Source of the DNA: Gentiana macrophylla
Lineage: Eukaryota; Streptophyta; Magnoliopsida; Gentianales; Gentianaceae
Reading direction: 5' to 3'
Assembly: GCA_026214975.1 (NCBI GenBank)
Contig: CM047814.1
Location: 17,321,541 to 17,385,540 of the forward strand
DNA length: 64,000 nucleotides
The position numbers and the translations under genes are program-made. Of this stretch, positions 49,130 to 60,831 are shown in pieces. Position 1 is the first letter of the stretch; each line of letters opens with the position of its first letter. The notes beneath the pieces are model-generated. The model was not told the origin of the DNA, did no database searches, and was given only the letters and a program-made list of their open reading frames with translations.

Positions 49130-50150
49130 GCAACGCCGCCTCAACCCGAATTCTGATTAATCGTTAAGAAAGAGGTCATTAAGCTATTAGAAATGGGGAT
49201 AATCTTTCCTATATCGAGATAGTGAATGGGTGAGTCCAACTCAAGTTGTACCAAAGAAAGGAGGTTTCACGGTGAAAGAGAATGATAAGAATGAATGGAT
49301 TCCAACAAGGAAATTCTGAGGATATCGAATGTGCATTGATTTTAGAAAACTAAATGATCATACTAAGAAAGATCATCATCCTCTTCCGTTCATAGTTCAA
49401 ATGTTGGAGCGTTTAAGTGGTCATAAGTATTCTTGTTTCTTAGATGGTTATTCAGGTTATTCTGAGATCTTCATTGCGGCAGGAGATAGGGAAAAGACTA
49501 CTTTCACATGTCCTTATGGAACTTTTGCGTATAAAAGAATGCCGTTTGGTTTATGTAATGCTCTGCTACGTTTCAAAGATGTATGATGTCTATATTTTAC
49601 GATATGGTTGAGAAATTCTTAGAAATTTTTATGGGCGACTTTAGTGTTTATGGAGATTCTTTTGGTAAATGTTTGTCGCACTTAGAAAGAGTTTTACAAC
49701 GTTGTGAGGATACCAATTTAGTTCTAAAGCGGGAAAAATGTCATTTAATGGTATCGGAAGGAATTGTTTTAGGTCATAGAATCTACGAAATAGGAATTGA
49801 AGTTGATAAAGCTAAAGTCGAGGTGATTGAAAAATTACCGCCACCGGTTAATCTAAGGACTCTAAGAGGATTTCTTGGACATGCAGGATTTTATAGGAGA
49901 TTTATTGCAGATTTTTCAAAGATAGCAAAGCCTCTAAGTCATTTACTTGAAAAGAAGTACCTTTTAACTTTGATAGTAAATGTATGGAAGCATTTAAGAC
50001 CACAAAGCGAAGTTGATTCTCACTTTTGTATTGGTAGCACCAGATTGGAATTTACCTTTGAAATTATGTGTGATGCTAGTGATTTAATTTGTAGGAGCTG
50101 TTTTAGGTCAAAGGTATAATAAAATTCTCAAAGCTATTTACTATGCATCC
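49130..50150 (+). pseudogene. Ty3/gypsy reverse transcriptase remnant
   Basis: Conserved blocks: CIDFRKLNDHTKKDHHPLPF, TTFTCPYGTFAYKRMPFGLC, FMGDFSVYGDSF, then LRTLRGFLGHAGFYRRFI with KPLSHLLEK. The catalytic box that normally has two Asp reads M-G-D here (codon ggc at 49634-49636), so one metal-binding Asp is lost. A frameshift near 49583 separates the fingers/palm part from this box. Confidence 0.88.
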
Positions 50151-50159
50151 CACACATTA

Positions 50160-50440
50160 AACGCACTCGACTTAATTATGCAACTCTGAGAAAGGAGGCT
50201 GGCCATTTGTGATTTTTGCCTTAGATAAGTTTAGATCGTATATTGTTGGTTCTAAGGTAATAGTCTACACAGACCATTCGACTCTGAAGTATTTCTTGAG
50301 TAAGAAGGATGCGAAACCACGTCTTCTTAGATGGATTCTCTACTTCAAGAATTTGATATTGAAATTAAAGATAAAAAAGGAAGTGAAAATGTAGTGTGAG
50401 ATCATCTAAGTAGAATGGAGGCGAGGAAGAGATAGGGAAT
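50160..50440 (+). pseudogene. Ty3/gypsy RNase H remnant
   Basis: FALDKFRSYIVGSKVIVYTD, then HSTLKYFLSKKDAKPRLLRW, then DIEIKDKKGSENV-like sequence in the next frame and DHLSR. This is the RNase H tail of gypsy polymerases, with breaks. Confidence 0.82.
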
Positions 50441-50659
50441 GAAATTAAAGATTCATTTCTGATGAACAACTATTTAGAATAGATACTCCTTCAACCATGC
50501 AATTATTAAAAATAGAATTCCCTCTAAGGAAATCTCACCTTGGTTTGGAGATATCATTAATTACTTAACCCTGTGATTATATTCCGTCTCATTGGACTTG
50601 GCAATGTGAAAAAGAAATTCTTTTACGACTTAAAATTTTATTCTTGGGAGAAACGGACC

Positions 50660-51760
50660 TTTTCCGTAAATGTTAGGATGGGATAATCGGAAAATGTGTG
50701 CCTGATAATGAAATTTTAAGTATTTTATCGTTTTGTCATGATCGTGAGGCGGGAGGACATCATGGAGGATGGAAAGCGCTTTTAAAGTTTTACAATGTGG
50801 TTTTATTGGCCTACACTATATAAAGATGCTTATAAATATGTTAAATCTTGTGAATCTTGTCAAAAATGGGGAAATGTATCTAAAAAACATGAAATGCCTA
50901 TGCAACCTATTTTAGAATGTGAGTTATTTGATGTTTGGGGTATAGATTTCATGGGACCTTTTCTATATCGTTTGGAAAAAGATTTATTCTTGTAATGGTA
51001 GATTATGTTTCAAAATGGGTAGAAAGTGAAGCTCTTCCCACTAATGATACCAAGGTTGTCATACGATTCCTTAAAAAGAACATATTCACTAGATATGGCA
51101 TTCGAGGCGATCATTAGCGATAGAGGTTCACACTTTTGTAATAGACCATTTACTAAGTTAGTTGAGAAATATGGTGTAACACATAAACTAAGGCACGCCT
51201 ATCATCCGCAAAACCGGTGGTCGGTAGAGGTGTCAAATAGAGATCAAAAGAATCGTGGAAAAAAGCAGTTGATTCAAATCGCAAAAGCTGGGCAATTAAA
51301 TTAGATGATGCGTTATGGGCGTCTGCAAGCGACTTTTAAAACACCAATTGGTTGTTCTCCTATAAGCTAGTCTTTGGTAAGTCATGTCATCTCAGGTTGA
51401 GTTAGAACACCGAGCCTTACGGGCTATTAGATTTCTAAATATCGATCCTAAGGTCGTCGGTGATCATAGATTGCTTCAATTGACGAACTAGAAGAATTTC
51501 GTCTCGATTCTTATGAAAGCGCTTTCGAATCTACAAGAGCGCACGAAGTCTTTCCATGATAAGAGAATCTTTAAGCGTGAGTTCCATGTAGGTGATCGAG
51601 TGCTTTTGTACAATTCACGTTTAAAGTTGTTTCGGAGTAAGCTTAAATCAAGATGGGCGAGTCCATTTAAAGTAACACGGGTTTACAAAGCTGGAGTCAT
51701 TGGACTAAGCGATGGAAATACAACTTTTATAGCCAATGGACACTGAGTAAAGTTATTTGT
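50660..51760 (+). pseudogene. Ty3/gypsy integrase remnant
   Basis: A zinc-binding H2C2 part ([19 protein letters not shown] near 50850) precedes core fragments [19 protein letters not shown] and a YHPQN region (51110-51220). A C-terminal part with FHVGDRVLLYNSRLKLF and GKLKSRW-like sequence follows. Frameshifts separate all blocks. Confidence 0.85.
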
Positions 51761-51769
51761 GGAGGAGAA

Positions 51770-52736
51770 GGAATCACACTGAAAGAAGAAATAATGCTCT
51801 TGATTGATCCCCGAAAAGCGAAAAGCAGAGAAAAATGAAAAGCAAAAGCGAGCGGAATCACCAAATACCAGGTGCTATCTATCTTTACTCTACTTTTACG
51901 TAATTTTAATTATGTTTAAACTCTTTTCGTCTTTTACCGGATAGGCGTAAAAGAAGCTGGATGTCTTTTAGATAGAATAGGAATTTTTATTTTACTTTTG
52001 AAATTAGGCCTTGATAAAGATGTCGCGTTTTCTATAGAAGCTTTAGTTTTTAACAAAACAAGAAATTGTTGAGAGAGATCAGTTAAGAGAAGTATGTAAT
52101 GGAACATCAAGAAGTGCGATAAAAAAGAAGGGCAAAGTTTCTAATGAGATCACGAGAATCTGTGGAAAAAGTGAACATGTTGGAATATTTGTGGGAAAAA
52201 CACAACCAAATCCAGGATGAGTGTTTGAATATTGTTAGGAAGGAACGATTAGGTGGTTATCCGAAAATCCCGATGAAATTCGAGAGATAATTCAAATGCC
52301 TCGTTTTTAGGAGTTAGGTTGATTGAGCGTTATATCGAACTTTGGAAGATTTAGAAATCGAAGAATCGGGAACCCCTTAAGTTTGAGTCCTTTATTTTAT
52401 AAAATTTTCGCATAAACACGAGAATTTTATAATTGGATCTTTATGAAAATTTGAGGAGTTTTATAAAATTTTATAAAGTTGTTTTTTTTTTTAGTTTTAA
52501 TTTAAGCGTTTTATAAAAGTTGATATAAATTTATTAAATTTTTATAAGCTTTTATTAAAGTGTTATAAAGATTTTATTAAATTTTTATAAATTGTTATAA
52601 AATTATAAAAGTTCCTTCAAATTTTATTTTAAGAAAATTTTATAAACTTATTTTAAGACTTTAATTAAGTTTTATTAGAATTTGTATAAGTTTTATTCAA
52701 AAATCATAAAAAATCGAAAAAATAGAAAAATTTGTT
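51770..52736 (+). other. Element interior, AT-rich ttttataaa tract
   Basis: No domain recognised. 52390-52690 is dominated by loosely repeated ttttataaa and tttattaaa words, just ahead of the first internal promoter-like module. Confidence 0.55.
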
Positions 52737-52765
52737 CACGGACCGATCCGCCTATATATAGGACA
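52737..52765 (+). promoter_or_regulatory. Internal promoter-like module 1
   Basis: cggaccgatccgcctatatatagg: a shortened version of the LTR module with the TATA box directly attached, followed by a CT-rich leader (tttttttcttcttcttcttc). It lies about 470 bases before the ATG of the first downstream ORF. Confidence 0.45.
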
Positions 52766-53050
52766 GTCGGGTTCGAAAATCATAAAAAAACAGGACCTCT
52801 TTTTTTCTTCTTCTTCTTCCCTAATTCTTCCAATATTGCACCCACACACCCAAACCCCACCACTCGAATTTTTTTCAATTCTTCCACAAAAATTCACCTC
52901 TCACACTACCACTACTTGATTTCTTCCTCTTTTCATCTCTTCTCTTCTACACAAAATTGAAAAAAATCAAAAGGGTCAAAAACAAGCTCCATTCATTCCG
53001 CGACTTTAGCACTTTTCCGGCCTACTTTTCAACGTTTTCTACACTATAAG

Positions 53051-53206
53051 GTATAATCTAGTTTATTTAGTTGTCAATTTTAGTATTTTTCATAATTTTT
53101 AGATTAATTTCAACTGTTTTGATTTTTGAGTGTGTTGTGACATTATTATTTTTTTGTTTTTGTTTTTGTTGTTTTTTGTTGTTGATTGGCATTACCAATA
53201 TCGTAG
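53051..53206 (+). other. Possible 5'UTR intron before first downstream ORF
   Basis: A donor-like aag/gtataa at 53050/53051 and an acceptor-like atatcgtag ending at 53206 enclose 156 U-rich bases, two bases before the ATG at 53208. Not proven. Confidence 0.35.
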
Positions 53207-53207
53207 A

Positions 53208-54670
53208 ATGGGTGAGTCGAGTACTAGAGTCTCTAAAAGAGAAAATCAAAATTCCAATTTCAACTCTGTCGTGAAGCATGATAATTTTATCACTGAGGAG
53301 GAAGGTGTAAGTTTTGAAACAACCGCATCACACGAGGCTAAGAAAGCATATAAGAAAATTTATAGTAAGTGTGATGTTCGGTTGAAAAGGATTAGACTTG
53401 GATGACTTAGGTGATGAAGTCAAGAATATCTTTAGAAAGCGTCGGTGGTTAGATTTAGCGAGCCGGAAGGGAAGGGAGATTAACACGACTATAGTAATTT
53501 GAGTTTTATTCGGTTTTATCTACTTTGTCGGAAGAACGACTTACTCGATCGGAAGCTGCACTTTACGAGCCGAAATATTCCTTTTAACCTGCCGTCATTA
53601 ATGCAATTTTAGGAGTTGAGGTTTTTCACGATGAGGAGGATTACGGGGTAGTTTATAATTTAGATGATCCTGCTAGTTTTGAGCAGATCGCCTACGAGAG
53701 CCCAGATTGTTTTTGACCCGACCGCGGTGTGGGTTGAAAATCGGTTTAATTACGGAGGCTGTTTTAGAGGTTTAAGGGCAATTAAAAGATTTATTAGCCA
53801 TAATCTCTATCCTTCTAGTAAACATCTTTTGCTTTTGGAAAGGAAGATGTATGTATCGCTTGGGCTATGGTAAATGATGTTAGAGTGGATGTTGGAAATG
53901 TCATGTTTAAAAGAATTTTTGAGAGTATTGTCATCGCTTGAGACCAGGAGTCATCTTTACTTCCCTTGTTTTATCTCTGATTTATGTCGTAGGTTGGGAG
54001 TACCATTCCTGCCTAATGACAAGTTATCTCTGGCTGATGGGAATCTGATTGGACCTAGTTTGGGTAGTCTTCCGGATGGTAGTATTAGCTCTTTGCTTAG
54101 AAGACGTCAAACTCAGCCAGCTCCACCAGTTTTTACATCTTCTTCTTTTCCATCTTTTTCTAGTCAGCCTCAACAAACTCCTTTCTCCAACACTATCACT
54201 TATGACATGTTTCAATCTTTAGTGATGAGATGTTTACGCGTGGTCAAGCCAATGTGGCTTTATTATTTGAGAGTACTAAGCGTGGTGGTGTGATGATATT
54301 CGTAGAGGTTTAAGAAGGAACGAGCGGTTAGCCGTAATCCTACTTTGATGATCCGCTATCCACCTTGTCGATCGATCCGTATACCTTACCCACGATGGGA
54401 AACACCTATTCCACCACAGTCGAGCTTTCATCCATCGTCATATCCTTTTGGAAGCCAATCTAGTGGGGCGGTGTATTTTAACTGTGTGTTCGAGAGACCC
54501 GGCGATGTCGAGTTGGGAGGATTCAGCGAGTTTGCACATGTCACGTCGGGCATGAGTTCGATGGGTCTTGATAGTTGATCAGGACCACGACTTGACTCAT
54601 CCATCGACTTCTCGATCGTTTCGAGTTCGAGTTTTCAAGTTGATCCGGAGGAAGATTATGATGAAGATTG
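53208..54670 (+). pseudogene. First 3' ORF of Athila-like element (plant 'putative transposon protein' type)
   Basis: Starts MGESSTRVSKRENQNSN. In several frames it then shows RRWLDLASRKGREINTT followed by an EFYSVL segment, AVINAILGVEVFHDEEDYG and FPCFISDLCRRLGVPFLP. It ends in a Pro/Ser-rich part (RIPYPRWETPIPPQSSF). The W..EFY..L / IN.ILG / P..I..LC...GV order resembles the plant domain often annotated as putative plant transposon protein (PF20167), which is found in gypsy elements. Its role is unknown. It lies in the position where Athila elements may carry env-like genes, but no signal peptide or convincing membrane anchor is seen. Confidence 0.55.
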
Positions 54671-55060
54671 AATTTTAATGATTGATTAAACATGTTTACT
54701 ACACATTTCATTGCATTCGACTTTTGTCATTTAACTATTGGTTTGTTTTCAATTTGCGTTTAGTTTGATTTTATCAGTCGTTTATAACAATTTGGTTTGT
54801 ATTTTAAATCGGTTTAGTTTTTATAAACTATAAAAATCACAAAAATAATTTTGTATCATTAATGAGTCGTTTTCAAAAAAAAAAAAAAAAAAAAAAAAAT
54901 AATAATAATAATAATGTGTCGTTTTATCCGTCCGTATCCAGTTGGATGAATTAATTCATAATTTCTGTAAGGCATGTGAAAGCCTTGTTCCATCTGTGAA
55001 GTAAAAAACCAAAATACAATTTGACTTTTACCTCTGTACGCAGTTAATTGATTTTTCACC

Positions 55061-55170
55061 CGGACCGAGCCGGCAGTTTACCGGACCGGGCCGTGAAGGA
55101 AAAAGAGGCTGAGTCATTTTTGAGTCTGTCTAATGCAGCCACGTACGTATATTTTTACTTTCTATTTAAA
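55061..55170 (+). promoter_or_regulatory. Internal promoter-like module 2
   Basis: cggaccgagccggc at 55061 and accggaccgggccg at 55080 match the LTR module over both GC blocks. A TATA-like tatttaaa is at 55163-55170, about 80 bases before the ATG of the second downstream ORF. Confidence 0.5.
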
Positions 55171-55249
55171 GAAGCTCGAGGAGAGTAAACAATTGCTCAC
55201 TCACTGTCTTTCTACCTTGAGTTTTACTTTTTTTTTAGCAAGTTTTAAA

Positions 55250-56075
55250 AATGTCAAACCACTCTCACCGTCTGTAAATTCTTACGAGCCTAATACACCG
55301 GATCATCCGAATCGCAAGCTTCTAATGAGAGTATAAATTTACACCTCGTTTTGCTAATTCTCCAATCTATTGGAGAAAGGTTTGAATTTTGATAAAATTG
55401 ATCGGTGGGGTAAAACTCTCATTAGGAGTTTCGGTTGGAAAAAATTTGTCAAGACACCGAGAGGGCGGGTAAATGTCTCAATAGTGCGAGAATTTTATTA
55501 CGCTCTTATGGCGACACCTATGGTTGATATCACTCAGATTGTTCTAGTAAGAGGAGTGAGTTTGTTCCTTCTCTTCATCTATTATAAACCAAATTTTGAA
55601 ATTCCACCGATTCACGATGCCACATTTTGAAATGCAATGGGGACTACAAAATCCTTCTAATCATTTGAATAAAGTACACGAGTCGTTCCAATGTACATTT
55701 CTCGCTTTTTGATACAAATCACGACATGTCAACACGAGCTCTACTTCGCATCTAAAGGCGTGGAAGCATTTTATAAATTCTCGAGTTTATCCCACTTGGG
55801 ATTTTGGAAGTTTGTTGAGAATGAAATGCTTCTACTTTTTGCTTTGGCATTCGGTGTATTTGTTGATTGGGGTATATTGATTCAAAGGGCGGTGTTGGAG
55901 TTTGCGATCACGAGAGAGTAGTAGGGAAACCTATGCCCAATTCATGGATGATCTCGCGTTTGTGTATTCTTTTGAATGGAGTAGAAGAAGTGGAGACGGA
56001 TGAAATTTTTCCGTCTAGAGATAGTCGGTTTGGTTTGCTACCGGTTGATACACCGGGTTGTTCGTCTACTATATA
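55250..56075 (+). pseudogene. Second 3' ORF of Athila-like element (related to the first)
   Basis: Begins MSNHSHRL and then changes frame. Readable blocks are EKGLNFDKIDRWGKTLIR, GWKKFVKTPRGRVN and VSIVREFYYALMATPMVD, the same W..F...VREFY..L pattern as the first ORF. The last part is in other frames. It ends before a GTTGTTCGTC-rich stretch near 56070. A paralogue of the preceding ORF is plausible but not proven. Confidence 0.5.
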
Positions 56076-57781
56076 GAGAGTTGTTTGTTGGTGTTATTTA
56101 AGTTTTAATAAGTTAAGTTAAAAATAAGTTTGGAGTTAATTTAGTTAAGTTAAGTTTTTCTTTTTAAGTTTATAATAATGTATCTTGTTTAATATATATG
56201 TCTTAGATTTTTTGTTGTTTGTTTTTTATTTAATGATTTAATTAAGTATACGCTAAAATAAAATCAGAAAAATGACGTTAATAGATAATTTTAAATTTTA
56301 TTTTCGAACCTACTTCTTTACTACTTATTGAACATCGGACGACGCTTGAAAGCCGTAAGTGGGAGTAGAGTTAGGTTAGAAAATTCATTAAAATTTTAGA
56401 AAAATAGTCAAAAATAATAATTATATTATATGTCTAATTTAGATTTTAATAAGATTTTAAGTTTATATAGTTGAGTATTTAATATTAGATATTGTTTTAT
56501 AAAATTATATAAGTATGTTGATATTTATAAGTAAAATTTTTAGAATCATTTTCAATACGAATTATGAATTTGGAATTGGATTAAGTTTATTGATTTTGGC
56601 GCCAAAAAATATAAACTATAGCCAAAATAACCTACCTCGGCCTTGATTAGAGTGATCAAGACCTCACTCGAAATTGTCAATTGTGATTAAATAACCGAGC
56701 TTTAGCTATTTTGGTCTACATTTCCTTGAAATACATGCAAGTTTATACGTCTTATAAAAGAGATGGTGACATAAAAGCTAAATTTTGGTATATGCTGAGA
56801 TTGGAAAAATTAGATAAGTAGTAGTATATTCGATCTTACCTCATGACACTTGCAACATAGCCGATTTTGGTAATAAGTTCGGATATATTAATATTCTATA
56901 AAAAATTAAGAACGAAGCACCATATTTACACAGAATTAATCAAATATCAGGTATCTTCCTTATCTGTGATTAACAACTTAAAAATAAAAAGAACAAATCG
57001 GTTGTAGCTACCAATGATTGGAGTGAGTAGGGTATTATCACGAAATGTCCTATATTACTATGAGGTAATTAAGCTCCCGATTGCCTGATGATAGTAGTCC
57101 AGCTAGGGTATTATCACGAAATGTCCTATTGCTGGGAATGAAGGCACAAGATAAAATGAAAGAGGAAAAGTTGAATCATAAGATCTCAGGAATTATTACA
57201 AGTTTAAGGAAACCGGACTTGTAATTTTCGATCGAAAGAGTAGTACTCGATCAATCTTGATGAAAGCAATGCACTGTAAGTTTGATTTTCTACACACACT
57301 CACGCTTTTAGTTCTTAATCTTTAAAATATAAAATAAAAAAAAAAAAAAAAAAAAAAAGAGAAAATGCTAAAAAGATGCTAAGAATATGTTTTTTCAAAA
57401 ATATGAAGATGTAGATGCGATCTGACTTACTCTCTTCTCTTTTGATTTCCTTTTTCGATTAACCAACATCTTGAACCTAAACTCTATAAGCCATTTTTGT
57501 CAACTACTTTCTTGAAATTTCCGATTCCAGAATTTCATAATAGTTGCGATTAAAAATAATTCTGATATTTTATTTATACTTCTTAAGTATTACATATATA
57601 ATTTTATCTAAATAATATTTAATGTTTAAGTTATTTTGATTATATACTCTTTCTCATCTTTCTTAAGATTTTAAATTAAGATAGATAATATATTTATAAT
57701 ATTGACCAAGTATATTATAATCTGAAAAATTATACTATCTTTTATTACCGCTTATTTTTGCTCGAGGACAATCAAAATTTA
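56076..57781 (+). other. Non-coding 3' interior of Athila-like element
   Basis: AT-rich, without readable domains. It contains two copies of agggtattatcacgaaatgt (about 57031 and 57106) and an A23 tract near 57336-57358. Confidence 0.55.
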
Positions 57782-57795
57782 AGTGGGGAGTAATT
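57782..57795 (+). other. Polypurine tract of Athila-like element
   Basis: agtggggagtaatt directly before the 3' LTR, preceded by gctcgaggacaatcaaaatt, the usual plant gypsy context. Confidence 0.7.
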
Positions 57796-59945
57796 TGATG
57801 TATTATTTTTATATGATTAAAAATACGTTATATTATTATGTTTTATCAACGAATTCTATATAAAATATATGAAATTATGGTATAAAGTGTTAGTCTTTAT
57901 AATTTAGAGTATTTAGTAATAATAATAATAAAAGTTGTAATTTTGTACCGATTTTAGTAAATCGAATGTCGCGTGTCGATTTACGTGGGTATTTGTGGTA
58001 TTTTATTGCGATTTATAAACCAAGACCCGAGAATCGACATATTGAAGTTTAATCATATCTACGGAATGATTTAGAAGTGCCACAAGTTTAAATGGTCAAT
58101 TGAATAGAGCTTAAGTGGATAAGTGGCCAACCAATCTGGATAAGTAATAATAATAGAAATATCTTCGACAAACGAATGGCTCATCAAAATGATATTTTCA
58201 GAAAAAGTGTTCTTCACGAAAGTTGTAGATTTTTCCGAGAGTGTTCCAATGCAATTTAAATTATGAAGATTGGAGGTCTAGAACTTAAACAGTGATCAAG
58301 TGGCTAATCGACTTGGATTAAGAAAAAATCCCGTAAAAGCTTCGGAGGAACACGAGGTCATCAAAAAAGCGTTATCTGGAGAAGAGTCCTTCATGAAAGT
58401 TGTAGAGTTTCTCGAGACCTTAATTTTGGCATTTCGTTTGTGATTTTTGGAGATCCAGAACTCGAGATATGAATTTTACAAGTTATATATAATTATATAT
58501 AAATATAATTATATCAACGCACATGCTGAGTTAATCAAGAAGGTGGGAGTAATCATTAGTCCGGACCGAGCCGGCTTTCTACCGGACCGGTCCGGCCTTT
58601 ACCAATTTGCCTATATATAGAAGCTCATCAGAGAACAGCTCGGTGTACCAAAATATATATAACACTCTCATATATATATTCTCCTCTCCTCTCTTTTCTT
58701 TTTTATTTTTTAGTAGTAGTTGTAAATAAGGCCTTACGCCGTAATAATGTAGTTTTAGTATCGTTGTAATGCTCGAGAAAATCTCGGAAGTCGGTTTTGC
58801 TAAAGAAGTTGTAATGTCCGGAAGATACGATTTCTGAATCAACTGCCGTATTCGGGTAACTTTTCTTAAGTATTTATGTTTGTTTTTGTATTTTTCGTTG
58901 TTATAATGTTTTTAGGCTAAATATAATACTGGCCAAAACTATGTAATCGGTTTTATTTCGATCTTTTCGTTAAAGAAATGTTGTTAAGTTAAAATGACTA
59001 AAATTGAGTTAATTGAATCTTTTTCTATTTTGATCGTATTCGTATTGACATATTTAATAGATCTGAGGAATTCATAATCTAATTATGAATTGACGCCTCG
59101 TAGTCATGATATGAAATAAAAGATAGAAAAACCGGAGGGTAAAATTGGCCGTGTGAACAAGCGTGATAACGGAATCCGATTTCTACCCGGGGTAAATTTG
59201 TTTTGGGAAAAATGAATTTTATTATAATTTGTACTCGAGATCGTAATAATGTTAAATCATCAGTTTAATTGAAACTTAAACCGGAAAGTTGAATCGTCCG
59301 GCTTTGACAACGGAGCCTTTAAAATAAAATTGACCGTTTGTGAACGGAATGACTCCTTTTATCTAAAGGTAGATTTGTACTCGGGACTGACTGTTCAGAT
59401 TAATTAGTTTACCGTAATGATTGTGGACCTTGGGTGATGACAATGGACATATGACAATTTCATACGCTCGTGTGTGAAGGAATTGTTCACCTCGGAGTGC
59501 ACCGTTTCACTTACTCAATTGGACCTAAAATAAAAGGAGAGATCGAACACATTTCAATTAATCGAAAAGATCGTATAAACCAATTATATAAGTTTTGGTG
59601 AGGATTCTAAAATTATTTGTCTAATATATTGGTACCTATATATTTATATCTATATATATATTTTGCAATTTATGTACATCTATATATATTTATATATCTA
59701 TATATATTATATTAGAATAACTTTTAAATTACGTATTTATTTTATGTTAACTAGAATAGTAGTGATCTGTGTGATAAAATTGCGATTTAGATCGAGTTAA
59801 TAATGACTCTTTGGTGTTTAACCACACGTAAAAGAAATTACCAAGTTTCACGAGGATTCGACACGACTCATCATACTAGCACTACGATTTGACCCGGTAC
59901 ACTGCCGGTTAGGATCTGTATAGCCTAGAAAAGGTCCGTCAAACA
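57796..59945 (+). repeat. 3' LTR of Athila-like element
   Basis: Near-identical to 43551-45678 along its length. Open reading stretches inside it are spurious. It ends ggtccgtcaaaca, one A more than the 5' copy. Confidence 0.9.
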
Positions 59946-60215
59946 TCCAATGGAAAAGTAGTAACAGCCAATAAACAAGTAGTAACAGCCCGTAAAATGT
60001 CGTAACGGAATAACAGCCCGTAAAATGTCGTAACGGAGTAACAGCCCGTAACATTAAAATGTCTTACTATCCAATAAACAAGTAGTAACAGCCCGTAAAA
60101 TGTCGTAACGGAGTAACAGCCCGTAACATTAAAATGTCGTAACATCCAATAAACAAGTAGTAACAGCCTAAAAAGAAATAGTAATAGCCCGTAAAATGTC
60201 GTAAACGTTACAAAA
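59946..60215. repeat. Minisatellite of gtaacagcccgtaaaatgtc units
   Basis: Nested tandem copies of gtaacagcccgtaaaatgtc and catccaataaacaagtagta, directly abutting the LTR. Read on the minus strand this gives repetitive peptides that are not a gene. Confidence 0.85.
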
Positions 60216-60320
60216 TTAATAGTAATAACCCTAAATCCTATACTTTTCAACCAAAAAAAAAACCAAAAAAAAACAAAAAAACAGCCTGCTTCTCCAAAGT
60301 AGAAGCTTCTTGGCCGGAAA

Positions 60321-60831
60321 TTGGACTTGGGCGGAGCAATGGGCGGAGTAGTGATTCAAGCCGAAATAGCAAGTGATTCTGAGAATCCTTCCGTTTCCAT
60401 CCTCAATCAAATCATTGATTCGATTTTCGTGGCCAATCTTCCAAGGCCCCAATCACCACGCCGCCGCCACAGTCGGAAATTGGTTTTCTCCTCCTGTGAC
60501 GCTCTCCTCTCTGTCGTTCAAAAAAAAAAGCCTTCGCCGGTGCACATGGCCGGAAGTGGATCCGGTTGGAGGCGGTGGGCGGGGCGATAAGCTTCCATCA
60601 CGGAGCAACCCGCGCGAGTACCACCAAACAATAGAAGGCAAAATCGACCCATCAGTATTATCAATCGAGCAATCCTTCAATCCAATAGCAGCAGAAACAG
60701 AAATGAGGAGAAGCCGTAATCCCCATCAACGGAGCTTTGAGTCCAGCCGGAGAAGAAGGTGCCTTCCCAGCCGGAGAAGAACATGTAAGAACGCTGATGG
60801 AGAAGGAACGCCAATGCTATTTTCTTTTTAG
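60321..60831 (+). CDS. Unrecognised GC-rich ORF, possible first exon
   Basis: The ATG at 60321 opens 89 codons (MDLGGAMGGVVIQAEIASDS..), overlapped from 60373 by another frame of 152 codons ending in an Arg/Ser-rich part (SSRRRRCLPSRRR). The stretch is GC-richer than everything around it and contains cggccgg/ccgccgcc-type blocks like those of plant 5' exons. No family is recognised and no downstream exon was found. It may be a gene fragment carried by a transposon or a chance open stretch. Confidence 0.25.

Larger units (their letters stand above)
43551..59945 (+). mobile_element. Large Athila-like Ty3/gypsy retrotransposon
   Basis: About 16.4 kb with LTRs of about 2.13-2.15 kb (43551-45678 and 57796-59945), beginning tgatgt and ending ca. 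The primer site tggcgccgttgccggg is the type used by Athila and related plant gypsy elements. The domain order gag-protease-RT-RNase H-integrase is Ty3/gypsy. A long 3' region of about 6 kb follows integrase and carries two further ORF remnants. The coding regions are interrupted by many stops and frameshifts, yet the LTRs differ by only a few percent by eye. No target-site duplication was found (taatat on one side, tccaat on the other). It cannot be autonomous as assembled. Confidence 0.9.

Noticed and set aside
52737..56080. A retroviral-type envelope gene in the Athila-like element
   Set aside because: No signal peptide, transmembrane anchor or cleavage site could be read; the ORF remnants resemble a plant transposon-associated domain instead.
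59939..60250. Repetitive 103-codon minus-strand frame
   Set aside because: Produced by the minisatellite next to the gypsy 3' LTR.
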